Shown here piece after piece: positions 53,520 to 61,047 of a DNA stretch of 64,000 bases. The DNA is from Candidatus Geothermocultor quzhuomuensis (GTDB taxonomy: Bacteria; Actinomycetota; Aquicultoria; Geothermocultorales; Geothermocultoraceae). A program made the translations under genes and the position numbers. The stretch spans positions 1-64,000 of the forward strand of contig JACVJC010000012.1 of the NCBI GenBank assembly GCA_015711795.1. Reading direction: 5' to 3'. The notes beneath the pieces are model-generated. The model saw only the letters and a list, made by a program, of their open reading frames with translations, did no database searches and was not told the DNA's origin. Each line of letters opens with the position of its first letter. The stretch's first letter is position 1.

Positions 53520-53982
53520 GAAAAAGAACCGGCAAAACCACTTCTAAACATTCTCTCACCCCTTTAGGGCTACCCGGTAAGTTGATAATTAAAGTTTTTC
53601 CTCTAATTCCAGAGACAGCTCGAGAAAGCATGGCATGGGGAGTAAACTTCAAGCTAGATGCTCTCATTGCTTCAGCTAAACCTGGTGCTTGCCTCTCAAT
53701 AACTTTAAGGGTAGCCTCAGGAGTAACATCACGGGGGGAAAACCCTGTCCCCCCCGAAGTTAAAATTAAATCGACCTTTTCTCTATCGCAAAGATTAATA
53801 AGCTTCATCTTAATCATCTCTTCTTCGTCTGGGAGAATTTCATAATCAATAATTTCAGCTCCAGCTTCTTTCATCATTTTCAACGCAATCTTTCCACTCT
53901 CATCTTTTCTTTTTCCCTCATACCCTTTATCAGAAATAGTTAAAATAGCTACCTTCATCACTCCTCCATACATCCTGATCAC
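53470..53982 (-). CDS. Molybdopterin adenylyltransferase-type protein (MogA/MoaB)
   Basis: A 170-residue protein with the MoCF-binding fold: VAILTISDKGYEGKRKDESG, DLILTSGGTGFSPRDVTPEA and INLPGSPKGVRECLE. It would adenylate molybdopterin ahead of metal insertion by MoeA. The first eight residues are not conserved; MKVAILT, starting at 53958, is the probable start. It overlaps the following CcmC-like gene. Confidence 0.92.
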   Translation of the reverse strand: MIRMYGGVMKVAILTISDKGYEGKRKDESGKIALKMMKEAGAEIIDYEILPDEEEMIKMKLINLCDREKVDLILTSGGTGFSPRDVTPEATLKVIERQAPGLAEAMRASSLKFTPHAMLSRAVSGIRGKTLIINLPGSPKGVRECLEVVLPVLFHAIEILTGRGGECATR

Positions 53983-54040
53983 TGCTCCTGTTCTTTGTTT
54001 TCAGCCAAGAGCTATTTTGAGCTTTCTAGCCCTTTTGTCC

Positions 54041-54505
54041 TTAATCCTGCTCTAAATCTACTATTGTTATGGGGTCCCCAACTTTAATTTCCCCACCCTT
54101 TACTACCTTCGCAAAAATGCCTTCTTTGGGCATCACGCAATCTCCCGCCTGGTAATAAATGGCACACTTAGTGTGACAAATTTTACCAATCTGAGAAACT
54201 TCCAACAAAGCATCCCTGCCAATTCTCATTCTTGTTCCAACAGGTAGAGAAATAAGGTTAACCCCTTCAGTAGTTATGTTCTCAGCAAAATCCCCTGGTC
54301 CTACCTTTAAACCCATCTTTTGCATCTTTTTAATGCTCTCAAGAGCTAAAAGGCTAACTTGCCGATGCCAGTCACCAGCATGAGCATCATCTTCAAAGCC
54401 ATAATTCACTCGGAGACACCCTTCTCCAACTGGCTTTTTCCGAACGCTCTTTTTCTTACTGACATTTACTGAAACAACTCGCCCCTTACCTTTCAGCATT
54501 TCCAT
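54041..54505 (-). CDS. MOSC domain protein
   Basis: A 154-residue single MOSC domain, as in molybdenum-cofactor sulfurase C-terminal proteins: KGRVVSVNVSKKKSVRKKPV, DDAHAGDWHRQVSLLALESI, FAENITTEGVNL and the Cys motif IGKICHTKCAIYYQAGDCVM. MOSC proteins bind the cofactor or deliver sulfur. It lies among moa/moe genes, which supports a role in final cofactor maturation. Confidence 0.92.
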   Translation of the reverse strand: MEMLKGKGRVVSVNVSKKKSVRKKPVGEGCLRVNYGFEDDAHAGDWHRQVSLLALESIKKMQKMGLKVGPGDFAENITTEGVNLISLPVGTRMRIGRDALLEVSQIGKICHTKCAIYYQAGDCVMPKEGIFAKVVKGGEIKVGDPITIVDLEQD

Positions 54506-54664
54506 AACTCCCCTTATTTTCTAAGAAATAACTTAACTCAAAAGTAAATTCTAACCAAATCTAATTTTGAATAACCCAAACATTTTGGAATTTTATGTTT
54601 CATCCTTTGTGCTTGTTTTGTATTTCAAATTTTTGCTTTTCCTTACCTCTTTCAACTCTTAATC

Positions 54665-55144
54665 CTAGTTTTTCCAAGTAAAGTCACCACTTTTTCCACC
54701 ACTTTTTTTAACCAAACGAACATCCCTAATGACCATTTTTTTATCGACTCCTTTACACATATCATAAATAGCAAGAGCAGAAGCTACGATCGCAGTTAAA
54801 GCTTCCATTTCCACTCCTGTTCTGTCCCTTGCCCTAACCACACTTTTGATTGAAATTGCTGAAGTTTCTTCTTTAAGTTTTAGTTCAACATCAATATGAG
54901 TTATCTTTAGAGGATGGCAAAGGGGAATTAGCTCAGGGGTGCGCTTAGCAGCCATAATTCCTGCAATCTTAGCAACACTTAAGACATCACCTTTGGGCAC
55001 CTTACCTTCTTTAATAAGGTTTAATGTTTCAGGAGCCATCGAGATTTCCCCTTGAGCAATTGCTTCTCGCAAGGTAACATCCTTCTGACTGACATCAACC
55101 ATTTTTGCTTTACCTTTCTCATCCAAATGGGTTAATTTTTTCAT
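54665..55144 (-). CDS. moaC: Cyclic pyranopterin monophosphate synthase
   Basis: MoaC converts the MoaA product to cPMP, the first stable molybdopterin precursor. The 159-residue protein shows THLDEKGKAKMVDVSQKDVT, AAKRTPELIPLCHPLKITHI and GVEMEALTAIVASALAIYDM, with KSGGKSG at the end. It follows moaA, giving the usual moaA-moaC pair. Confidence 0.97.
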   Translation of the reverse strand: MKKLTHLDEKGKAKMVDVSQKDVTLREAIAQGEISMAPETLNLIKEGKVPKGDVLSVAKIAGIMAAKRTPELIPLCHPLKITHIDVELKLKEETSAISIKSVVRARDRTGVEMEALTAIVASALAIYDMCKGVDKKMVIRDVRLVKKSGGKSGDFTWKN

Positions 55145-55228
55145 TTTACCTCCTTCTATACTTATAATAGTCAGCTCCCTGCTTACTATTTTCTCCTTAA
55201 CTTCCCCTCTATTTTACCTGCTGTTTAA

Positions 55229-56200
55229 CTATCCTCCTATCTCACTCATTTTCTTTCCTTTCTTCCCTCGATGAGCCTTCCAACGATTTTTAGGTTTCCC
55301 GGCTATGGCTTCTCGAATAATTTTCTCTATCTCCTCGTCAGTTGCTCCTCTTCTCATTGGTGTCTTCAAATCAATCTCATCATCGGAAAAAAGGCACAGT
55401 CTTAAATGACCATCAGCTGTAATCCTTAAACGATTGCAAGAAGCACAAAAGTGTTCAGTATAGGGGAAAATAAATCCAATTGTCCCTTGAGCTCCTTTAA
55501 GCTTAAAATAGTGAGCAGGGCCCGAACCCTTAGGTGAATCAACATCTTCTAAGCTACTTCCCCGTAAAATAAGCTCCTTTGCTTCTTGACCAGAAAGGAA
55601 AAGGTTATCACGATTGGGCAAAAAATCCATTAATTCAATAAAACGAATATGAATCGGTAGCTTTAAAGTAAGTTTCGTAAATGACTCTAAATTTTCCTTA
55701 GACCCTTTTAATAAAACCACATTAACCTTAACTGGGTTAAATCCTTTCTCAATTGCTGCCATTACCCCTTTCCATGCCTGACTCAAGCTCCCTCCCCTAG
55801 TTATTCTTTTATAAACCTCAGGATTTAAAGAATCAAGGCTGATATTTATTCGTCTTAAGCCTGCTTCCCAAAGTTCATCTATGTAATCTTTCAAAAGAAT
55901 GCCATTAGTAGTTAAAGAAAGGTCTTCAATCCCAGGGAGAGAATTTAAAGAAGCAATAAGGGAAGGTAAATCTCTCCGCAATAAAGGTTCGCCTCCAGTC
56001 AAACGAATTCGAGAAATGCCCATCCCTAAAGCAATTTTAGCTAACCGTTCAATCTCCTCATAACTTAATATTTCTTCATGCCTTTTCCATTCTATTCCGT
56101 GATAAGGGATACAGTAAATACATCTTAAATTACAGCGGTCAGTTATAGCAAAACGTAAATAATTAATTTTTCGTTTATAAGAATCACGCAATTCCACCAA
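55229..56200 (-). CDS. moaA: GTP 3',8-cyclase (radical SAM)
   Basis: MoaA starts molybdopterin synthesis from GTP. The radical-SAM cluster is C23-x3-C27-x2-C30 (CNLRCIYC), with RLTGGEPLLRRDL. The C-terminal second cluster is CASCNRLRITADGHLRLCLF (Cys about 255, 258, 272). The final GG expected of MoaA is present (IGG at the C-terminus). It sits between moeA and moaC. Confidence 0.97.
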   Translation of the reverse strand: MVELRDSYKRKINYLRFAITDRCNLRCIYCIPYHGIEWKRHEEILSYEEIERLAKIALGMGISRIRLTGGEPLLRRDLPSLIASLNSLPGIEDLSLTTNGILLKDYIDELWEAGLRRINISLDSLNPEVYKRITRGGSLSQAWKGVMAAIEKGFNPVKVNVVLLKGSKENLESFTKLTLKLPIHIRFIELMDFLPNRDNLFLSGQEAKELILRGSSLEDVDSPKGSGPAHYFKLKGAQGTIGFIFPYTEHFCASCNRLRITADGHLRLCLFSDDEIDLKTPMRRGATDEEIEKIIREAIAGKPKNRWKAHRGKKGKKMSEIGG

Positions 56201-56235
56201 CTGATCCTCCTTTAGCTAAAGTCTTTAGTTAAAAG

Positions 56236-57471
56236 TTAATTCTCTTTTAAGCTGAATAGTTCCTGAGAAAGTAATTGGACCTTAACCACTTCGCCCTTTT
56301 TAACAAGTGATTTATCTTTAGGAATCAAGGCAATCCCATTCGCTTGAGAAAATGATTTTAAAACCCCAGAACCTTGATGTCCGCTTAATGAAGCATAAAA
56401 AGTTTCCCCCTTTTTTTGAACAAAAACGCGAGCAAAATTTAACCTACCAGGCTTTTTTTTGATATCCTCATTTAAAACCACTTCAATCTCTGGACGAAAG
56501 ATATCTTTTCTCCCCATCATTTTTAAGATAGAAGGCCTGACATACTCTTCAAATGCGATGAAAACAGCGCCTGGGTTCCCTGGTAAACCAAATAAAAATT
56601 TCTCTTGATAAGTAAAGAAAGCCAAAGGTTTAGCTGGCTTTTGAGCTACTTTCCAGAACTTCATCTCAGCTCCAATTTCCTCAATTGCCTCTTTAACAAG
56701 GTCATACTCGCCAACTGATACCCCTCCAGTAGTTAAAACTATGTCTGCTTCCTGAAGAGCTTTCCTAACTTTTTCTTTAATTTTTCCAATTTCGTCCGGG
56801 ACTACTCCCAAATCTAAGGGCTTAGCACCTACTTCAAGAATAAGTGACCAAAGAAGATAACTGTTGCTGTTCCTGATTTTACCTGGGGTAAGGGCCTCTT
56901 CTAAACCAACCAGCTCGTCTCCAGTAGTAATAATAGCAACAACTGGCTTTCTAAATACCTGCACTTTGCTCTGGCCTAAAGCAGCTAATAACCCTATTTC
57001 AATGGGGCGAATTTTTGTCCCTTTCCTTAAAACAAGCTCCCCGCTCTTAACATCTTCACCAGCCAATCTGATGTTTTCACCTTCTTTAAGCTCCTTGAAA
57101 ACTTTAACTTCGTCCCCTTCTTCTTGAGTAAATTCAACAGGAACAACACTATTAGCTCCCTCAGGAAGAGGTGCTCCAGTCATTATCTTAAGAGCAGTTC
57201 CTGAAGAAACCTTTCTTTGGCTAACCTTACCAGCAGGCTCGCTATCGATAATCTTGAGTTTAATAGGATTTGACTCACTTGCTCCTTTAGTATCTTCAAA
57301 ACGACAAGCAAAGCCGTCCATAGCGGAATTATCAAAGGGGGGCAAATTTAAAGAAGAATAAATATCCTCTGCTAAAACATAATTTAAAGCTTCAACTAAC
57401 CTTACTTCTATCCTGTCAAGCTCATTGACATTCTTAATGACTATCTCTCTTGCTTCCTCAAAATCAATCAT
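56236..57471 (-). CDS. moeA: Molybdopterin molybdenumtransferase (MoeA)
   Basis: MoeA inserts molybdate or tungstate into adenylated molybdopterin. The 411-residue protein has DNSAMDGFACR, MTGAPLPEGANSVVPVE, the MoCF domain TTGDELV and TGGVSVGEYD, and PAKPLAFFTYQEKFLFGLPG (domain III). Normal length. It follows the tungstate transporter ATPase by 15 bases. Confidence 0.96.
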   Translation of the reverse strand: MIDFEEAREIVIKNVNELDRIEVRLVEALNYVLAEDIYSSLNLPPFDNSAMDGFACRFEDTKGASESNPIKLKIIDSEPAGKVSQRKVSSGTALKIMTGAPLPEGANSVVPVEFTQEEGDEVKVFKELKEGENIRLAGEDVKSGELVLRKGTKIRPIEIGLLAALGQSKVQVFRKPVVAIITTGDELVGLEEALTPGKIRNSNSYLLWSLILEVGAKPLDLGVVPDEIGKIKEKVRKALQEADIVLTTGGVSVGEYDLVKEAIEEIGAEMKFWKVAQKPAKPLAFFTYQEKFLFGLPGNPGAVFIAFEEYVRPSILKMMGRKDIFRPEIEVVLNEDIKKKPGRLNFARVFVQKKGETFYASLSGHQGSGVLKSFSQANGIALIPKDKSLVKKGEVVKVQLLSQELFSLKEN

Positions 57472-57486
57472 TTTCTCCCCCTTTCC

Positions 57487-58566
57487 TCATTCACGTTCAA
57501 TCAAATGAACTGCCGTGGCTTTAAAAGAAGCCCAGATTTCCTTTCCTTCAGCTAAATTTAGCTCTTCCAAAGCTGGCTTGGTAACAAAAGCAGCTAAAGG
57601 AAAACCCGCATCTAAAAAAACCTTATGAAAGTAACCAAAGGGAATTATCTTTTTAATTAAGGCTTTTACCTGATTGCGAGGGCTGGATTTATTTGGTTGA
57701 GCGCTCAAAACAACTTCTTCCGGTCTTAAACAAAGGATTACCTTCCTAGCTTGGCATTGAGCAGCCACCTCAATTTCCCCCTTACCAACAGCTACCTTAA
57801 CTAACCCATTATCTTCCCCAATAACTTTTCCTTCTAGGACTGTCTCAACACCAACAAAGCGCGCTACTTCCTCTGAAGCCGGGAAATTAAAGACTTCCTC
57901 TGGTTTTCCTTCCTGAACTAAATACCCATTAATTAAAATGCCTAAGTGGTCAGCCAGAAAAAGAGCCTCCTCTCGTTCATGGGTAACATAGACAACTGTT
58001 AAATTTAGCTGTCTGAAAAGTCTTTTTGATTCCAGAAGAAATTTTTCTCGACTTGGTGCATCTAGGTTAGCCAAAGGCTCATCGAGTAAGAAAATTAAAG
58101 GTTTGAGAACTAAAGATCGTGCCAAATTTACCCTCTGAGCTTCCCCACCTGAAAGAAGGTAAGCAGGAACATCAGCTAAATGCTCAATTTTAAGCCAAGC
58201 AAGGGCTTTATTAACCCTCTGCTTAACCTCACCAGGTTTAACTCCTCTAATCTTTAAGCCATATGCAACATTATCAAAAACAGTTGAGTTAAAAAGGAGA
58301 GATTCTTGAAAAACTAAGGACATTTGACGACGAAGTGAAAATCTTTGAGCTTTTCCTTCAACTAAATTACCTTGAAAGAAAATTTTCCCTTGAGTTGGAA
58401 ATTCAAGGAAATTTAACAAGCGAAGAAAGGTGCTTTTCCCAGAACCATTGGGACCTAAAATAACATAAATTTCACCTTGAGCAACTTCCCAATTAGGAAT
58501 ATTAAGAACAAATCTTTCTCCAAGTTGATATTTAAGGTCTTTTACCGCCAAAATGGTTTTGCCCAT
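57487..58566 (-). CDS. tupC: Tungstate/molybdate ABC transporter, ATP-binding protein
   Basis: A 359-residue ATPase with Walker A GPNGSGKST (residues 38-46), the signature LSGGEAQRV, Walker B FLLDEPLANLD and H-loop VTHEREEA. A C-terminal regulatory TOBE-like domain follows (about 290-359). The linked permease and solute-binding protein are TupB and TupA, so tungstate is the likely substrate. Overlaps tupB by 25 bases. Confidence 0.92.
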   Translation of the reverse strand: MGKTILAVKDLKYQLGERFVLNIPNWEVAQGEIYVILGPNGSGKSTFLRLLNFLEFPTQGKIFFQGNLVEGKAQRFSLRRQMSLVFQESLLFNSTVFDNVAYGLKIRGVKPGEVKQRVNKALAWLKIEHLADVPAYLLSGGEAQRVNLARSLVLKPLIFLLDEPLANLDAPSREKFLLESKRLFRQLNLTVVYVTHEREEALFLADHLGILINGYLVQEGKPEEVFNFPASEEVARFVGVETVLEGKVIGEDNGLVKVAVGKGEIEVAAQCQARKVILCLRPEEVVLSAQPNKSSPRNQVKALIKKIIPFGYFHKVFLDAGFPLAAFVTKPALEELNLAEGKEIWASFKATAVHLIERE

Positions 58567-59264
58567 TCAACCTTACCCCTTTGTTGAATATAAGATAAAA
58601 CCAAATTAACCAAAAAGGTTAAAGTGAGAAGAATTAAACTCAAGGCAATGGCAATTTCAAAATGTCCCATTCGAGTTTCCATCACAATAGCTGTGGTTAA
58701 AACTCTTGTCTGCCCTTTGATATTCCCCCCAACCATCATTACCGCTCCTATCTCTGAAATAACCCCACCAAAGCCAGCCATAATAGCTGCTAGTAAAGGT
58801 AATCTCGCTTCAAGAGCTAGTTTTACCACCATTTGAAAAGGAGTAGCACCTAAGGAAATAATTTGCCACCTCAGTTTGGGGTCAATGTGCTGAAAAGCAG
58901 CCATGGAAAGACCAGCCACAATAGGAAAAGCAATGATAACTTGAGCAATTACCATAGCCGTTGGCGTATAAAGGAGTTCCAGAAAGCCCAAAGGCCCACT
59001 TCGCCAAAGAAAGAGAGAAACTAAAAGACCAACCACAACCGGTGGCAAGCCCATTCCCGTGTTAACCAAAGCAATAGCGATTTGGCGCCCTCGGAAAGGA
59101 ACTAAAGCTAAAAAAACTCCTAAGGGGATTCCAATAAAAAGGGAAAGAAAAGTGGCTGTTCCTGAAACTTTTAGGGAAAGGAGGGTAATATCAATAATTT
59201 CAGGATTAAGAGAGAAAATCATTAATACTGCCTTTTTTAACCCTATCCAAATTAATTCCATCAA
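58542..59264 (-). CDS. tupB: Tungstate ABC transporter, permease protein
   Basis: A 240-residue binding-protein-dependent permease with about five helices and the EAA-type loop LRWQIISLGATPFQMVVKLA. MGLPPVVVGLLVSLFLWRSG is typical of the Tup/Vup permeases. It couples to the tupC ATPase, which overlaps it. Confidence 0.92.
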   Translation of the reverse strand: MMELIWIGLKKAVLMIFSLNPEIIDITLLSLKVSGTATFLSLFIGIPLGVFLALVPFRGRQIAIALVNTGMGLPPVVVGLLVSLFLWRSGPLGFLELLYTPTAMVIAQVIIAFPIVAGLSMAAFQHIDPKLRWQIISLGATPFQMVVKLALEARLPLLAAIMAGFGGVISEIGAVMMVGGNIKGQTRVLTTAIVMETRMGHFEIAIALSLILLTLTFLVNLVLSYIQQRGKVEWAKPFWR

Positions 59265-59343
59265 ATCCCCCCCTCTTTATATTGAGTAGTGAAAGTTAAG
59301 CGGTTTTTTGTCTTTCTCTCCCTGCTCAATTCCTCTCCGTTCA

Positions 59344-60180
59344 CTATTTAATTGCATCTTGAATAAAAAGGGGTTCGCTAAATTTATCTTTACCAAAATC
59401 TTTAATAATAGCCTGACCTTCAATGCCAGTAATAAAATTGACAAAATCTTGAGCTAGTTTACGGTGCACTTTGGGAAATTTTCGGGCGTTCACCACAATA
59501 ACACTATAGGCATTTTTTAGGTCCTCGCTCTCACCTAGTAAAATCTTGAGGCCAGTCCCCGCCCTAGTTGCTAAATAAGTTCCTTTATCAGTTAAAGTAT
59601 ATGCCCCTTTTTCGCTAGCAATTTTAAGGGTCTCAGCCATTCCTTGCCCAGTTTGAATATACCATAAACCACTAGGCTTGATTCTTGCCTCCTCCCAAAT
59701 TTTCATTTCTTTCCTATGAGTACCTGAATTATCAGCTCGAGAAGCAAAAAGAGCTTTTTCCCGAGCTATCCTTCTAAATGCCTCCTTTGCAGTTTTTGCT
59801 TTCTTAATTTGAGCTGGGTCAGTTGGAGGCCCTACAATAATAAAAAAGTTGTGCATAACATCCTTACGAACTTCGCCATAGCTATTAGCCATAAATTTCT
59901 CCTCATCTTCCCTGGAATGAACTAAAAGGACATCGGCGTCACCGCGCATCCCCATCTTTAAAGCTTCTCCCGTCCCAACAGCAATTACTTTTACCTTAAC
60001 ATGGTATTTTTTTTCAAATTTTGGAATAAGAACATCTAAAAGTCCGGTGTCCTGAGTGCTTGTCGTTGTAGCTAAAATTAATGTTTCTGGATTTTTACTT
60101 CCTTTCTTTTGAAAATTACAACCTGCTAAAACTAACACAAAAATGATTAAAAAACCAAAAAACCAAATATTTTTTTTCAG
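59344..60180 (-). CDS. tupA: Tungstate-binding lipoprotein, probable CTG start
   Basis: The extracellular solute-binding subunit of the Tup transporter. The signature ATTTSTQDTGLLDVLIPKFE and SRADNSGTHRKEMKIWEE (oxyanion contacts) identify TupA rather than ModA. Standard starts give only GTG at 60138, which would leave six residues before the lipid-anchor Cys of VLAGC. The full signal peptide, KKNIWFFGFLIIFVLVLAGC, is encoded upstream in frame. The only codon in the right place is CTG at 60178-60180, preceded by GGGGG at a normal distance and by an in-frame TAG. I therefore extend the gene to CTG. Confidence 0.9.
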   Translation of the reverse strand: MKKNIWFFGFLIIFVLVLAGCNFQKKGSKNPETLILATTTSTQDTGLLDVLIPKFEKKYHVKVKVIAVGTGEALKMGMRGDADVLLVHSREDEEKFMANSYGEVRKDVMHNFFIIVGPPTDPAQIKKAKTAKEAFRRIAREKALFASRADNSGTHRKEMKIWEEARIKPSGLWYIQTGQGMAETLKIASEKGAYTLTDKGTYLATRAGTGLKILLGESEDLKNAYSVIVVNARKFPKVHRKLAQDFVNFITGIEGQAIIKDFGKDKFSEPLFIQDAIK

Positions 60181-60291
60181 CTTCTACCCCCAACTTTTCA
60201 GCTCTTTAATCTTTTAACTTCCAACGCTTTATCACTGATTTTCTATTTTTAACTTTACCCCTTTACCTTAACCTCAACCTTAGCTTTGCTT

Positions 60292-60471
60292 TTAAAAGCA
60301 ACCCAACTCGCATGCGAATATTTTAATTCTCAATTGATTACAAGCATCTCCAACCAACTTAACTGAGACATTAAAATCTTCTGCAATTTTTCGGGCTTTG
60401 GGGCAAGAAATTTTACCGTCTTCAGCCTTTTCTTTAACCGCTTGCAGAATTTCCTCAGGAATATTTGACAT
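60292..60471 (-). CDS. Small conserved protein ending in a QLRIK...LGCF motif (59 aa)
   Basis: A short gene between the riboswitch-terminator and tupA. Its 59 residues begin SNIPEEILQAVKEKAEDGKI, then SCPKARKIAEDFNVSVKLVG (a compact helix-turn-helix-like arrangement) and end CNQLRIKIFACELGCF. I recall similar small proteins ending in xLxIKIxxCQLGCF from anaerobic Firmicutes near molybdenum or tungsten genes; I know no function. The Cys residues at positions 23, 44, 53 and 58 could bind a metal. Position as first gene after the riboswitch suggests it is co-regulated with the tungstate transporter. Confidence 0.7.
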   Translation of the reverse strand: MSNIPEEILQAVKEKAEDGKISCPKARKIAEDFNVSVKLVGDACNQLRIKIFACELGCF

Positions 60472-60532
60472 TTTTCACCTCTCAAAGTTAAAAGATTTAA
60501 AACAAATAAGCATTTTATTTACCCTTAAGACG

Positions 60533-60563
60533 AAAAAACGTGCTCCCATCAGGAAAGCACGTT
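60533..60563 (-). terminator. Riboswitch expression-platform terminator
   Basis: On the minus strand ACGTGCT and AGCACGT form a seven-base stem with an 11-base loop, followed by TTTTTT. It sits immediately after the riboswitch candidate and about 60 bases before the 59-residue gene, so it would stop transcription of the tungstate genes. Confidence 0.8.
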
Positions 60564-60574
60564 TCAAAGAAATA

Positions 60575-60660
60575 AGCTTTAAATTTAACTCTCCTTTCCA
60601 AAATGGGAGGCATTAGAGTTTCCCCTGATACCCTACCGGCTATTCTCCATAGCATTAACT
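60575..60660 (-). promoter_or_regulatory. Molybdenum/tungsten-cofactor-type riboswitch (Moco/Tuco motif)
   Basis: The minus-strand RNA contains, in order, a small hairpin GCTATGGAGAATAGC, CCGGTAGGG, GGGGAAACTC, GCCTCCCATTTTGGAAAGG and AGAGTT. The elements GCCTCCC and GGAAAGG and the closing stem AACTCT/AGAGTT match the conserved core of the Moco RNA motif as I remember it; the Tuco variant is the tungsten form. It is followed by a terminator and then tungstate uptake and cofactor genes, the expected target. Binding and sign of regulation are inference. Confidence 0.65.
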
Positions 60661-60712
60661 TTAGGAAAAATAGCTCGGAGAGAAATATATTAAATATTTC
60701 AAAGAACTTAAA

Positions 60713-60943
60713 TTACCCTTTCTTCTTTTTCCGGGCGACTTTTTCTTTTTCCTCCTCTTCCTCCTCTTCCTCGTCTTTACCTTCAGAAGTCTTACGAAGC
60801 TCCCTTATCGTTCTACCTATAGCCTTGCCCATCTCTGGTAATCTTTTAGGACCAAAAATAAGAAGAATAACAAAAAGAATTATTCCCAGTTCAACAGGGC
60901 CTAGTCCAAACAATCCAATTGCTATAAACATTAGCCTCCTCAC
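60713..60943 (-). CDS. tatA: Twin-arginine translocase subunit TatA/TatE
   Basis: A 76-residue protein with one N-terminal membrane helix (LGPVELGIILFVILLIFG), the FGPKRLPEMGKAIG amphipathic helix and a long acidic then basic tail (EEEEEEEEKEK). TatA forms the pore that exports folded cofactor-loaded proteins. Its location between MobA-FdhD and the tungsten operon suggests that it serves export of a formate-dehydrogenase-like enzyme. Confidence 0.93.
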   Translation of the reverse strand: MRRLMFIAIGLFGLGPVELGIILFVILLIFGPKRLPEMGKAIGRTIRELRKTSEGKDEEEEEEEEKEKVARKKKKG

Positions 60944-61047
60944 TTCCCTCTGTCTTTCTCATTACTTAATATAAGCTTTTAAACTATACCAATCTTTGAG
61001 GAAATTTGCAACACCTAGCTTAAATTTCAAACGCCCATAATAGTTCT

